A DNA stretch of 64,000 nucleotides from Paraspadella gotoi (Eukaryota > Chaetognatha), in assembly GCA_051294375.1 (NCBI GenBank), contig JBJCIZ010000744.1:438264-502263 (forward strand). Direction: 5' to 3'. Both the position numbers and the translations under genes were made by a program. This document shows, in pieces, positions 33,601 to 45,182 of the stretch. The notes beneath the pieces were generated by a model. It had not been told where the DNA came from, made no database searches, and saw nothing but the letters and a program-made list of their open reading frames with translations. Each line of letters begins with the position of its first letter. The stretch's first letter is position 1.

Positions 33601-34705
33601 GAACATCACAATGACCCTAAGCGACGGAAGCAAGTGTCTCGTTTTACGGTACACGCACAAGGACGCCAAAAACGGCAAAGGTCCCGATGGTGCACTTAGG
33701 TAAAATGATTTTTTTTTAATGTATTTTAAATAAAAACCTAATGCTGACCTGCTACAATTTTTAGTGGATTAATCTTTATTTTTAAACTTTGATTCTTATT
33801 CACTTATATTTTATTTTTATCATCGCTCAGTAACTCATAAAAACAATATGGTAAAAAAAATAAGCGAGGCTGTTCAATTGTTCATAAGAAGATGATCTTG
33901 AAAAGCCATTGTAATCCTCAATACCGGTTAAACTACACGAAAAAGGAAGTAAATTGGGAATTCCAACATATTTTAAGATTGGAATTTCCAACATATTTTA
34001 AGATTGGGATTTTTGCGATTAAATTGCCGTAAGTTGTAATTATCATGAGAGGAATTCTAATCGACGCCCAATTTAAAATCAGGTTTTTATTTGACGTTAA
34101 TTTTTAACTTTTTTGAATTCAGCTTTTAACCTTTTAAAACCTGAAATTCTACGATGATATTAATGTCTCATTCGTTCGTGTTTTCCAGAGGCGTCTGCTC
34201 TTGCGCGGAAGGCGCCAACAAAAAGTGCTCTCCCGAATTCCGTCAAAACAACACGTTGATCCCTTGGTGCCTCCCGCACACGGGCAATCGCCACAACCAA
34301 TGGGCGGGCCTCTACGGCCGCGTCGAGTGGGACGGCTTTTTCTCCACCACCATCACTAACCCGGAGCCCATGGGCAAACAGGGTAGAGTCCTTCACCCCG
34401 ATCAGACCCGCGTTGTGTCAGTTCGCGAATGCGCCCGCTCTCAGGGATTTCCCGATACGTACAAGTTTTTCGGGAACGTGCTGGATAAGCACCGCCAGGT
34501 CGGCAACGCCGTCCCGCCGCCCATGGCGCGGGCTATCGGACTGGAGATCCGGCGCGCCATCTGCGAAAAGGCAAGGCGGAACGGCTTCGTCGACAGCGTC
34601 GTGGAAAATAAGACGGCGGCGCCGAAGTTCGAGAAGGTGGACAATGAAAAGACTGAAGTTTTGAGGGAGATCGGAAATCGATCCGTCGGAGCGTGCTCCT
34701 CGTGA
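30662..34705 (+). CDS. DNMT1: DNMT1 copy 3: DNA (cytosine-5)-methyltransferase 1, exons 3-4
   Basis: The cleanest copy. Exon 3 is 30662-33699 (acceptor CCCCAG, donor GTAAAA) and exon 4 is 34189-34705 (acceptor TTTTCCAG). Joining completes an Arg codon in the family motif GALRGVCSC. Added to exons 1-2 of copy 2, the protein is about 1431 residues; the human enzyme has 1616. In that numbering: RFTS about 130-330, CXXC zinc finger about 419-462 with its Cys set and KFGG, BAH1 about 525-650, BAH2 about 708-880, and a Lys/Gly linker about 889-904 that in DNMT1 joins BAH2 to the catalytic domain. Methyltransferase motifs: I DIFSGCGG (932), IV PPCQG with nucleophile C1014, VI ENV with E1054, VIII QTRRR (1096), and X GNAVPPP (1365). 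All key residues are present, so the enzyme should be active. An ATTAAA at 34765 may be the poly(A) signal. Exons 1-2 are missing only because the sequence begins at a gap. Confidence 0.96.
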
Positions 34706-35096
34706 CTTTTTTGTATGTTTGTAATTTGATTTTATACCATTTGGTACGTAAATTTGATGTTTTTATTAAATATATTTTTATATTTTATTCGTGCACTAGT
34801 TGTTTATTAGTTAGGTTTTCTTTTCTGTCTTTGAGATGATTGACAGATATTAACAGTTAACATTATTTGATAAGATTACGGTTTGGAATCCTTTGTACCC
34901 TTTGAATCAAAAACTTTGCACTCAAAGATGACTCTGCACTTGATTTAGTCATTAAATTTAAAGTTTTTCCCGCAGGAATTACTCAAGTTATGAGAAATCC
35001 CTATGTAGTTCCTCAAGGCTAAATATAGTAAACATACCGCGCGATGAGGCATACGATTAATTAAGGTGTGCAAAAATTGTCAGAGGAAGAACAATT
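34706..35096 (+). other. DNMT1 3' flank
   Basis: Probable 3' UTR with ATTAAA at 34765-34770, then AT-rich DNA. Repeated almost identically at 45183-45580. Confidence 0.6.
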
Positions 35097-37355
35097 GTTT
35101 TTAGTCGGATCTGCTTATAAGACACAATGAAAAATGGCGTAACGTTACTGTTCCGTGCATAAAAAAAATTTACTGTTTCAATATTATTATATTTCTTTTT
35201 ATTTTTTTGAAACGTTATAGTTTCATATATTGATATCCAAAATATCAATGCAAAATCTTTTTTTGTTTTTTAGATATGACTGAATATAGGGTGAAAGATG
35301 AAAAATTTTTTTAAAAAGTTACTTATTCATATTTATTCATAGAATTATAATAAAAAAAAAAATAATAGTACTAATAGTTAGTGTTATGTCTCAAATAGAT
35401 GGAAAAAAAACCTCATTTAAAAATTCGATCGGGAAGTGGGTAACTAAGGCTTACCAATGGCATCCTCCACGCCGATTGTTCTCTCAAATAATTTTTTTTA
35501 TTTAATACATTTGAAAGGGAAAAAAAGAAAATTTGAAATGCAGGTTGCAGAAAGGGTACAGATAATCTGGACTTTTTGACATGATAACCATGACCTTTTA
35601 TATCTTGTGAAATGGGGGCAGTAAAGAAATTTAAAAAAATTTATCATTAAGTCAGTCAATGAACCCTTTCCAATGGGCTATTACGAGAAATATTTTTTTT
35701 TAATTAAAATGGATGATAAATAATAATATTAAATTCCTTGCTATATTTAAAAAAAAAATTATCAATACAATTTAACACAATGATGTTTTGCTTTGTCAAA
35801 TATGTTACCAGCTATATAATTTTTTACAACTTTATTATGATAAACAAGCAGTTTGTCAAGCTTTTAGTTTGCAGCTAAAGATAATGAAAAATGACGATTT
35901 TTTTCACAAACAAGAAGGTAGATGTCCAGACTGTTTATATCAAGCTGAAAACATTTTTGTATTTATCATTTTTAATATTTAAAAATACATTTTATCAAGC
36001 AACAACATAAATTTTTGCTTGTTTTTTACTTTAACTGAAAAATATAAGCAATTTTATGGAATAAAGAAAATTTAATAATAAACAAAATGTAATTCAGTCT
36101 TTCCTTTTTCAAATTACAAAAGAAAAAGAAAAAATTTCATATGCTTTCATTGAAATTTTTAAAGCAAAAAACTGTTATACTTTTAACTCTGATTTAAACA
36201 AAAGCTGTGTAAAGATTTATGGATTTAATTTAATAAAACTCTTTTAGAAAGGTGTCCCATGATTAGGGCTTTAATTTGTTACCACATCCACCTTGCTACC
36301 TCTTTTCTTTCAAAAGTTATTTAAAAAAATATTTTTTTTTAAATTACGCAGTACAAATTTTGTTAAATAAAAATTTTGGCAAAGCGGGAGTAATCTCACT
36401 TATTTCTATTGGTACAATACTTAAATTTCAAAATAAAACTTGAAGAAAATTTTTTTATCATTTAGAGACATATCACTTTCAGATGTACCCATTGTATAAT
36501 AATTTATTTATTTATTTCCCCTAAAAAAGCCTAATTAGAAAAGTTGAAATTTTTTTAAATTGTTGGAAAAAAAATTTTGTCCGACCTATGCTCATTGAGA
36601 ATAATAGTTTTGCATAGAAAATCAAAATATCAAAAAAATAAAAAAATCAGCCTCTAGAAAAATCGAAAGGCTAGAGGCTGATTTTTTTAGAATTGCAAAA
36701 ATTTTTTCCTGACTCATAATCCATTATTCTCAAGTTTCAAAATATTTTTTTCCAAAATCATTCAATCAATTTTTTTTTATTAATTTAAAATGTTTTTATG
36801 ATGTTGTTTTTGTTTGAAAGAATTGAAAAAAAATGAAAAATATAGTAATTATATAAGGTTTTTGAAAATACCTTTAAAATATTAAATAATTAGACACAAG
36901 GGGAGTAAGCAGAGAAAACTTCCCATTCATAAAAAAAATTAAAAATGAATTTGTCATATTGTTATTTAGATTAATTAATTATTTATAAACAAATGATTCA
37001 TATAAATTGAGGAAATGATGGGTAAAAAATATTCATCTTGGTCTCGGTTAACTATTAAGTTATCGTTAAAGTTTTGTTTTAATAATATTAATATTTTTTT
37101 TGCATTTATAAAACAATGGTCTAAAATTTTGTAAGCGTTTCGAGCTATATTGCTTCATCTTTTTACTATTTTTGATCTAGTTAGCTTTTTTGTTGATGGT
37201 CAAGGGTTATGGTCAGATACAGTAATGTCCAGTAGTGTATATCGCACATATTACCAAAAGTAATGATCAATTAATTTGGCTCAGAAACAATTTTAAAGGG
37301 ATAAATCAGCACGAGACCGTTTCGCCACGTTATTTTTCATTGTGTCATAAGCAGA
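35097..37355. mobile_element. ~2.25-kb TIR element nested in the apex of an S-family hairpin
   Basis: Ends are inverted copies of each other: GTCGGATCTGCTTATAAGAC, then ACAATGAAAAATGGCGTAACG on the left; on the right the complement of GTCGGGATCTGCTTATGAC, then ACAATGAAAAATAACG. The outer GGATCTGCTTA/AGCAGATCC parts equal the two halves of the short hairpin that starts S elements at 50771 and 61411, so the unit appears inserted in that hairpin's loop. The interior is AT-rich without a convincing transposase; small ORFs such as the one at 35788 match nothing I know. A 16-bp stem hairpin lies at about 36643-36692. Probably non-autonomous. Confidence 0.6.
36643..36692. repeat. Strong hairpin within a larger inverted repeat
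   Basis: AATCAGCCTCTAG pairs with CTAGAGGCTGATT around a short A-rich loop, flanked by A and T runs that extend the stem. Farther out, TTGAGAATAAT (about 36597) pairs with ATTATTCTCAA (about 36725), making a ~140-bp foldback. An exact copy is at about 47104-47153. It could be a nested MITE or an RNA hairpin. Confidence 0.6.
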
Positions 37356-37647
37356 TCCCGACTCTATTTGTCGGTCTGTCGGTCCGCCCCTTCAATCTTG
37401 AGGGGATTCATTTATATCATGTCAGAACATCAAATTATGATAAAAACGATGTTCGTCCGTCTGTCTGTCTGTCCGTCCATCCCACCTTAGCAAAAAACAT
37501 TAATTACTCGTGATTGGATGGATGGATTGGAATGAAATTTTGTGTGTGGGTAGGGAAGTGTGTGATTGAGCTGGATAAAAAGTTTCGAAGGAATCGTCCG
37601 AGTAGAAATGAGTTTAAATGGAAAAAAAACAAAAAAATATATTTCGC
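37343..37647 (+). mobile_element. S-family repeat, fragment 1
   Basis: Begins AGCAGATCCCGACTCTAT, then has CGGTCTGTCGG, CTTCAATCTTGAGGGG, a CTGT/CCGT tetranucleotide stretch (37449-37480), and one ~130-bp internal unit with CTCGTGATTGGATGGATGG, TTTTGTGTGTGGGTAG and GAATCGTCCGAGT. Homology with the second copy of the block (47.8 kb) ends near 37647. Confidence 0.7.
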
Positions 37648-38721
37648 ATTTGGATCAGACTCTTGAGACTAAACGTTTGGACTTCTGAGCTTTTATATAA
37701 TCAGTCCGTGAATAATTTTAACAGTTCGTGTTTTAAAATGATTGTTAGTATTAGTATTGTCTGATATAGATATTACAGTTGCTCATTGGCAAGAGCAATT
37801 GAAATATCTATATGCTTTAATAATTTTATTAAGATACCCATTAAATATCAAGACCCCAAGTGGATAAGAAACTTATAAACATTACGGGCGCCCCCGATCT
37901 TCAGTACGGTTTCTCTCCTGACACGACATTGATTTTATCATGGGAAAAAAATATATACATATTCAGGTTAGGATTGCAATCCCTTTTCGCATAATTTTAT
38001 GATTAAAGGGGTTAACGTTAGAATAATTAAGTAATTTTTTTTTTAATAAATATTTTTTAAATAGCCAAAACCTCGGTTGGCGAAAGTAAAATTTTTCCTC
38101 TTAAACGTTTTAGGAGGATTGACGGCGGGTCCTAACAAACCACGAAAATAATATTTAATTATTGAATAAAAATATTTAAAAAAGTCTCTTACCTAAGCCT
38201 CAGGAAAATAATAAATTTCAACGAAAAAAAAATGCATAAATGGTAAAATGAAGTCGAAATACGGATTATGCGTTGAAGTTTACAGTTTGAAGTTTTTTCC
38301 TGAAATAAAAACGAGAAACAACAATATTATGCATTCGGTGAATTGAAAGTGAAGCGATTGTTATGGTAATTGGTTAACATTTAAAAATAAAAAAAAGTTA
38401 GAAGTTGAATTTTCGGGAAAAAAAATGGCGTCATATACTGCTCGCGTGGGTTGCTACTTTATTTTTCCTTTGGTTGCGCACCCTGGTGAGAAAAAACCAT
38501 CCAGCTCCTCCTGCTGCTCCTGCCGCAGTTTTTTTCCACATGCTCACATGTCCGCTGCCGTTTTAACGAGTTGCTTGACTTTGTCTCCCGATCTCTTCTT
38601 CTTTTTCATTCTTTTTTATCTTCCCCTTATTTGTTCTCGTTTATTGTTGACATAAGTTATTTTTGCAACCATTCTGCATTATTTGTTTGCTCTGTTTTCT
38701 TTTCAGAAAAAAAAAAAAAAA
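37648..38721. other. Unique spacer between DNMT1 repeats
   Basis: The only sequence here not present in another copy of the block. AT-rich. It holds a short GGCGAAAGTAAAATTTT block (about 38078) shared with 52.8 and 53.9 kb. A 76-codon ORF at 38425 starts in a slightly GC-richer patch but has no recognisable domain and I do not call it a gene. Confidence 0.5.
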
Positions 38722-39127
38722 GTTTTAACGAAATCAGACAGAAAAAAAAAAACAGAAAAAAAACAGAAAAATTTCAGTTAAATGTCATTCTTAAATATTT
38801 TATTTAATTAACAATCTCGTTAGCCTTCGTCTCATGATTTCCGCAGTTTGGCCTCATTTTTCCGGCTTTTCTGTTTGATTTTCGCAATTCGTGTCATAAA
38901 TGCCTTTATAATTTATTTCTTTTTTTCATTGTAAATGTAGTTCGATGATTTGTATTTCCCGGCTTCCTATCCAATTTATTCGATTTATGAGCAGATATTT
39001 TGCGCCGTATTTCTCATTTGAATTGCTCATGCTAAATATGAAAATATTTCATGATTTTCTATTTTCTATTTTATGTATTTCCGGATCCGCTTATCATCAT
39101 GATTTTGCTTCTAATTTTAACTCCAGC
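38722..39127 (+). other. Start of second direct DNMT1 repeat block
   Basis: Matches 25381-25825, the region just upstream of the DNMT1 start, with indels. Homology begins at an A-rich microsatellite. Confidence 0.8.
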
Positions 39128-42100
39128 ATGGAGGACGTGTTCGATGCCGAAACTCGTCGGAGCAAAGGTCAAGAACTGACCCGGAAACGAACCTGGATGC
39201 GAACCCGGATGCGAACCGGAAGCGAACCCGGAACGCGGCGTCGACGTCGAATAGAAAAACGAAGACGACTCCCAAACGGTCGCAGCCTTCGATCAAGGAC
39301 ATGTTCTCCACCGTCTCTTCAGCTAAAATAGAAAAGCGCAAGAACTCGAACGAAAAGGACTCTCCTCGGAATCCCGACCTGACAAGCGGCTCAAGACGGA
39401 GCGGCGGACGACTCGGAACACGCCAAGCCGGCCGTCAAGGCTCCCGACGTCTCCGCCAACGCTGCAACGGCTCGGACAGCCGCGGAGCCGCAGCCGCGCG
39501 CGAAGAAGATCGACAAGGTTCCCCCGAAAAGATGCACGAGTGTCGACAAATCGTCGACGGGGAAACCCGCAGCTGAGGATGATGGAGAACGAACCCGCGG
39601 AAGGAGTGGATGAGGTCGTCGCTTGACGACGAGCGATTGGAGGTTCGAGGGGGGGATTGGAAGAGAATGGGTTTATGGGTGCGTTTAGAGTTGTTAATAT
39701 AATGATGATGTTTTTTAATTAAAACTATTTTGACTTTTTTTTTTTCGATTTTGAACTTTGCAGCGAGATAAGGTTAAAACTTGAATGCTTACAAGCTTTT
39801 GAAAATGAATAATTTTATTATTCTGTTATTAAAGTGCAATTAAGCATCATTTTAAACATATTCAAAGGGACTTTTACAGATCTGACCAAATCTTCCCAAT
39901 CAACCAATCTTTCCCCATCTCCTTTTACAGTTGGAAGGCTTGGAATGCGACGAGCGGATGACTTCCTCATGACGGCCTACAGCAGTCTTCGACAAGAACA
40001 ACCACTTGGTCGACTTCTCGGCCGGACTCGTCGCAGAGGAACGTGGAGATCTTCGTCAAGCGGGATGCGTCAACCCGCCTCGCTGGAACCCGCGTCCGCC
40101 GATGCGGCGTCCCCGTGGTCCGAGTCGGTTCCCGTTAACGACATGGTGGATCACGGATTCGATAGGAATTCCAAGGTTTTTAAAAAAGAGGGGGTGGAAT
40201 GAACATTAGGCGTAGTAAAATTTCTACATTTAACTTTAATTAATTCTAAAAGTGAGGAACGAACAAGATTATACTAATGAACATTTATGTAATAATATTC
40301 TAGATAATTTTACAATTTTTACGCAGTAGGCCATATACTAGTACTAAACCAATAAAATGTTAATATTTCAAAACAGTTTTTTTCTAAGATTTTTTTTGCA
40401 GATTTGGATTCGTCATAAAAGTTGGTAAAAAGAAATATAAGTCTTTTAAAAAAAATTCCTTCATTAAGTGGGTCAAAATTAAAAAAAGCTATATTTTAAG
40501 CTGAAAATTAATTTTTTATATATTAAATATAGTTTTTTTAATTTTTAACCCACTTAATGAAAGAATTTTTAAAAATGATTTATATTTTTCTTTTATCAAC
40601 TTTTGACGAGGAATTCAAATCTGCAATCAAAATTAAGAAAAGCCTATTTTGAAATTTTTCGATTTTAAAAGGATAATACTATATATAAATATAGCCTAAT
40701 GCGAAAATTAAAAAATATAAAATTAATTTTTTTATAAATTAATGTTCACTGATGGTATGTTATTCATAATTGACTTTTAGAATTTTCGTATGTAACTTTC
40801 ACTACGCCTTAATGAACATAAACGTTGAAGGAAATGTTGATTTGGCGTTTTAACGTTTTAACTTTAAATTTCATATCATTTGTGGGCTTTTTAGACTCAT
40901 AAGCTTATTGGATTTAGGGGCTTAATAAATTTAAATTGGTACAGGTAAAAACATCCTGAAAATTATTAATTTTTATTAAATAACTTGGCTATCTCGTCCC
41001 CAGTCTTCGGACACTGGACAGACTTTTTAACCAAAATTTTCCTGTAAGTGTAATTACATAGTGTTTTTGTACCAATTTCAAAAAGACATTCTTCATAGGT
41101 TTTTTGAAAATTCAATGCTTTAAGCGAATGGTTTATTCATTTCAAACCCCCTTCCCCAGGTAACCGTTGGATTAACCACCATGTACGGAGATTACTACCT
41201 TCAAGAACCTCACGAAGAGTACTCCCGCTTATTTTCACTCTCTCCGAGAAGATCTTTCTTTCAAAATACACCATCGAGTTCTTAGTGGAAAAACGACGCG
41301 GCCACCTACGAAGATCTTCTCGATTTCATCCAGACCATTGCGCCCGCCAGAGGGCGTCAAACCTTTCACCGAGGATGTCATCTTGAGACACGCCCAGTTC
41401 ATCGTCGATCAGATCGCCTCTTACGACGCGGCCGTTGAAGAGGACGACGACGACCCGCTGCTCGCCGTCCCGTGCGTCAAGACGCTGATCACTCTGGCCG
41501 GCATCAAACTGAGCAAAAGGAAGAAGTTGGTGATGGCATCAAAGCTCCAAAGCAAAAAGACCACACGACAACCATGAGGGCGACGACAACGCCTCTCGTC
41601 CACGAAGTCTTTGACAGAATTTTCGGCCACATTCTCGAAGGCGGGAAAGCTCCGTCCAAGAGGAACCGGGCCCGACGTTGCAACACTTGCGACGCCTGCA
41701 ACGCTCCAGACTGCGGTGATTGCGCCACTTGCAAGGATATGCGTAAATTTGGCGGAACAGGAAGGATGAAGCAGTGTTGCGTGATACGACGCTGCCCGAA
41801 CGCAGTCGTCTCCGGTTTGGACGACGGAGCTCTCAGCGAGGAAGAAGATTCCGAGGAGGTCTTCTGCCCACGAGGACGCCGACGCCGACCACGCCTGGAG
41901 AAAAAACGGCGTCGCGGGTCGGGCAGAAGGTGGCGAGTTCATTGGGGCGCCCCTGGCGGAAGAAAGAGAAGAGGATTATTTGTCGTGTCGCGATCGGCGA
42001 TGCCAAGTTCCAAGTTGGCGACTTGTCAAAGTTGTCAACCCCGACGAAAACGCCAGCAAAAACGCCATCGTGGTCAAGATTGTGGCACTTTTCGAGGAAG

Positions 42101-45100
42101 ATGGCGAACAAATGATGCATGGGGAGACATTTATTTACTCGGAGGAGACCATCCTCGGTTGCGTGACCGGCGACGAGGCTGACCGCGAGGCAAGGATGCC
42201 AGTTTGAAGAACGAGTTGTTCGCGTCGGACGAGTGCGACGATTACCCCATGTGTGACATTCTCAAAAAGATTTCTGTGCTTCGTAAGACCATGTCGGAGA
42301 GTTGGTTCGATGAAGGCGGAATCGCTGCTCCGGCACCCTTGGACACTGACTATCAGTACTTCTACGAAAAATGGTACGATCGGGAGACGGCGCGGTTCGA
42401 AGATCTTCCGGTGAAGTCGTTGGCTTCTCCGCCTTTTTGTCGTTGTTGTGACAAGTCGAAGGAAAATCGTTTTGATGTCCACGCCACGTCCGTCTTCTCC
42501 GATCAAGGATGATCAGAATGCTTTGAATCCGCATTTCAAGTCATTCGATTTTTCTAGGCAAAACCTTTCGTCTCGGTGATTCCGTCTTTCTATTGCCATC
42601 TGCCTTTAGTTTTGATGCCAAACCCGCTCCGACACCAAACCGTCGGCGCCTAAAATTGACGTCCTCGATGACCCTAAACCTATCCCGAGGCTTACCGAAA
42701 GTCGAGCCACGTCAAAGGATCGAATTTGACCTGTCCCGAGCCGTATAGAATCGCCAGAATAATTTCTTATCTTCCGCAAAGGATCTAACAGCGTCAAAGT
42801 CAAAGTTGGGAAAATTTTATCGACAGAAAATACGCATCGAGGAATCGTCGCCTCGTACGAGGCCAATTGTAATTTGTTATATTGGAGCGAAAAAACGGTG
42901 ACTATTGAAGCGAGGATGTTGTCGACAAGTGTCATGTCAAGTACGTCGCTGACTTGGATTCGTTCAACGTCGATGACTGGTTTCTTAAAAACAAAGACGC
43001 CTTTTATTTCACGAGCGTTTACAATGCGGCAACGAAGGAGATGGAGCCACTCAAACGTTTGCCCTCCAACTTAGAAAGTAAAGGAGGAAAAGGGGGTAAG
43101 GTTAAGGGAAAAGGAAAAGTGTCAGTTTCGGACGAACCCATCCGACATTCGCGTTCGAGAAGATCCAACGATTCCCTCGATGCCCGATCGACCTTTGAAG
43201 TGCCTCGACATATTTTCGGGTGCGGCGGTCTCTCAGAAGGACTCCATCAGGCGGGGCCGTTGCCGAGTCATGGTGGGCAATTGAAAAAGTCGAAAGTGCG
43301 GCCAAGGCTTATAAAAGAAATAATCCCAGATGTATAGTTTTTGACGAAGATTGCAATCTTCTTCTCAAGATAGTCATGGAAGGAGAAACCGAGGTACAAT
43401 AGACAGAACTTGCCTCTAAAGGGTCAGGTGGAACTTTTATGTGGCGGCCCGCCGTGTCAAAGGGTTTAGCGGAATGAACCGTTTCAAATTCCAGAGAGTA
43501 TTCCGCCTTCAAGAATTCCCTCGTGGTCACGTATTTGTCTTATTGTGACTACTACAGACCCAAATTTTTTATCCTAGAAAATGTTCGTAATTTCGTATCG
43601 TTTAAAGGAGGTATGGTTCTAAAATTAGCCTCGCTGTTTGGTCAGCATGGGATATCCAATGCACATTTGGTGTGCTTCAGGCCGGAACTTATGGCGTTTC
43701 CCAAACACGCCGTCGCGCCATTCTACTTGGCCGCTGCTCCCGGCGAGGTACTTCCCGTCTACCCGGAACCCACTCATACCTTTTCCCTCAAGGCCTTTCC
43801 CTTAGCGTGACCATCGACAATCGACGCTATGAAACGACGCTGAAACGATTGCAAAGTGCCCCCTATCGCACCGTCACAGTCAGGGATGCAATGCGGAGAC
43901 CTGCCAGAAATCTGCAACGGCGCCAAAAAAGAGCTGATGGATTACGGAACGGAGCCCATCTCTCATTTTCAACGTTTGATTCGCCGCGGGACGGAGGGTC
44001 GACTCTACGATCACATCTGCAAGGAAATGTCGCCACTCGTGGAGGCGAGGATACGTTACATTCCACTCGCGCCCGGGTCAGACTGGCGCGATCTACCGAA
44101 CATCACAATGACCCTAAGCGACGGAAGCAGTGTCTCGTTTTACGGTACACGCACAAGGACGCCAAAAACGCAAAGGTCCCGATGGTGCACTTAGGTAAAA
44201 TGATTTTTTTTTAATGTATTTTAAATAACTAATGATGATGTAGCTAGTGGATTAATCTTTATTTTTAAACTTTGATTCTTATTCACTTATATTTTATTTT
44301 TATCATCGCTCAGTAACTCATAAAAACAATATGGTAAAAAAAATAAGCGAGGCTGTTCAATTGTTCATAAGAAGATATCTTGAAAAGCCATTGTAATCCT
44401 CAATACCGGTTAAACTACACGAAAAGGAAGTAAATTGGGAATTCCAACATATTTTAAGATTGGAATTTCCAACATATTTTAAGATTGGGATTTTTGCGAT
44501 TAAATTGCCGTAAGTTGTAATTATCATGAGAGGAATTCTAATCGACGCCCAATTTAAAATCAGGTTTTTATTTGACGTTAATTTTTAACTTTTTTGAATC
44601 AGCTTTTTAACCTTTTAAAACCTGAAATTCTACGATGATATTAATGTCTCATTCGTTCGTGTTTTCCAGAGGCGTCTGCTCTTGCGCGGAAGGCGCCAAC
44701 AAAAAGTGCTCTCCCGAATTCCGTCAAAACAACACGTTGATCCCTTGGTGCCTCCGCACACGGGCAATCGCCACAACAATGGGCGGGCCTCTACGGCCGC
44801 GTCGAGTGGGACGGCTTTTTCTCCACCACCATCACTAACCCGGAGCCCATGGGCAAACAGGGTAGAGTCCTTCACCCGATCAGACCCGCGTTGTGTCAGT
44901 TCGCGAATATGCGCCGCTCTCAGGGATTTCCCGATACGTACAAGTTTTTCGGGAACGTGCTGGATAAGCACCGCCAGGTCGGCAACGCCGTCCCGCCGCC
45001 CATGGCGCGGGCTATCGGACTGGAGATCCGGCGCGCCATCTGCGAAAAGGCAAGGCGGAACGGCTTCGTCGACAGCGTCGTGGAAAATAAGACGGCGGCG

Positions 45101-45182
45101 CCGAAGTTCGAGAAGGTGGACAATGAAAGACTGAAGTTTGAGGGAGATCGGAAATCGATCCGTCGGAGCGTGCTCCTCGTGA
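39128..45182 (+). pseudogene. DNMT1: DNMT1 copy 4, full span but frameshifted
   Basis: All four exons are present in order: about 39128-39642, 39931-40175, 41160-44194 and 44670-45182, with the same splice dinucleotides as copies 2 and 3. The reading frame breaks repeatedly through single-base changes in length: a lost C near 41225, an extra A near 41290, a lost base near 41537, a lost C near 41861, an extra T near 42470 and many others through the BAH and catalytic exons. Pieces of every domain can be read, including the CXXC finger, PPCQ region and GNAVPPP. One substitution changes CASCKD to CATCKD. The pattern is that of uncorrected long reads rather than of a decaying gene, because substitutions are rare and the introns are as well kept as the exons. 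As written it cannot give a full protein. Confidence 0.88.
40200..40818 (+). mobile_element. Palindromic MITE in DNMT1 intron 2 (copy 4)
   Basis: Same element as 26882-27489, at the same position in the intron. The left TTAA has lost one base (reads CATTAGGCG); the right end CGCCTTAATG is intact. Confidence 0.65.

Noticed and set aside
35788-35982. Small Cys-containing ORF inside the TIR element as a possible transposase fragment
   Set aside because: Only 64 codons with no DDE/D or zinc-finger pattern; the second copy is frameshifted.
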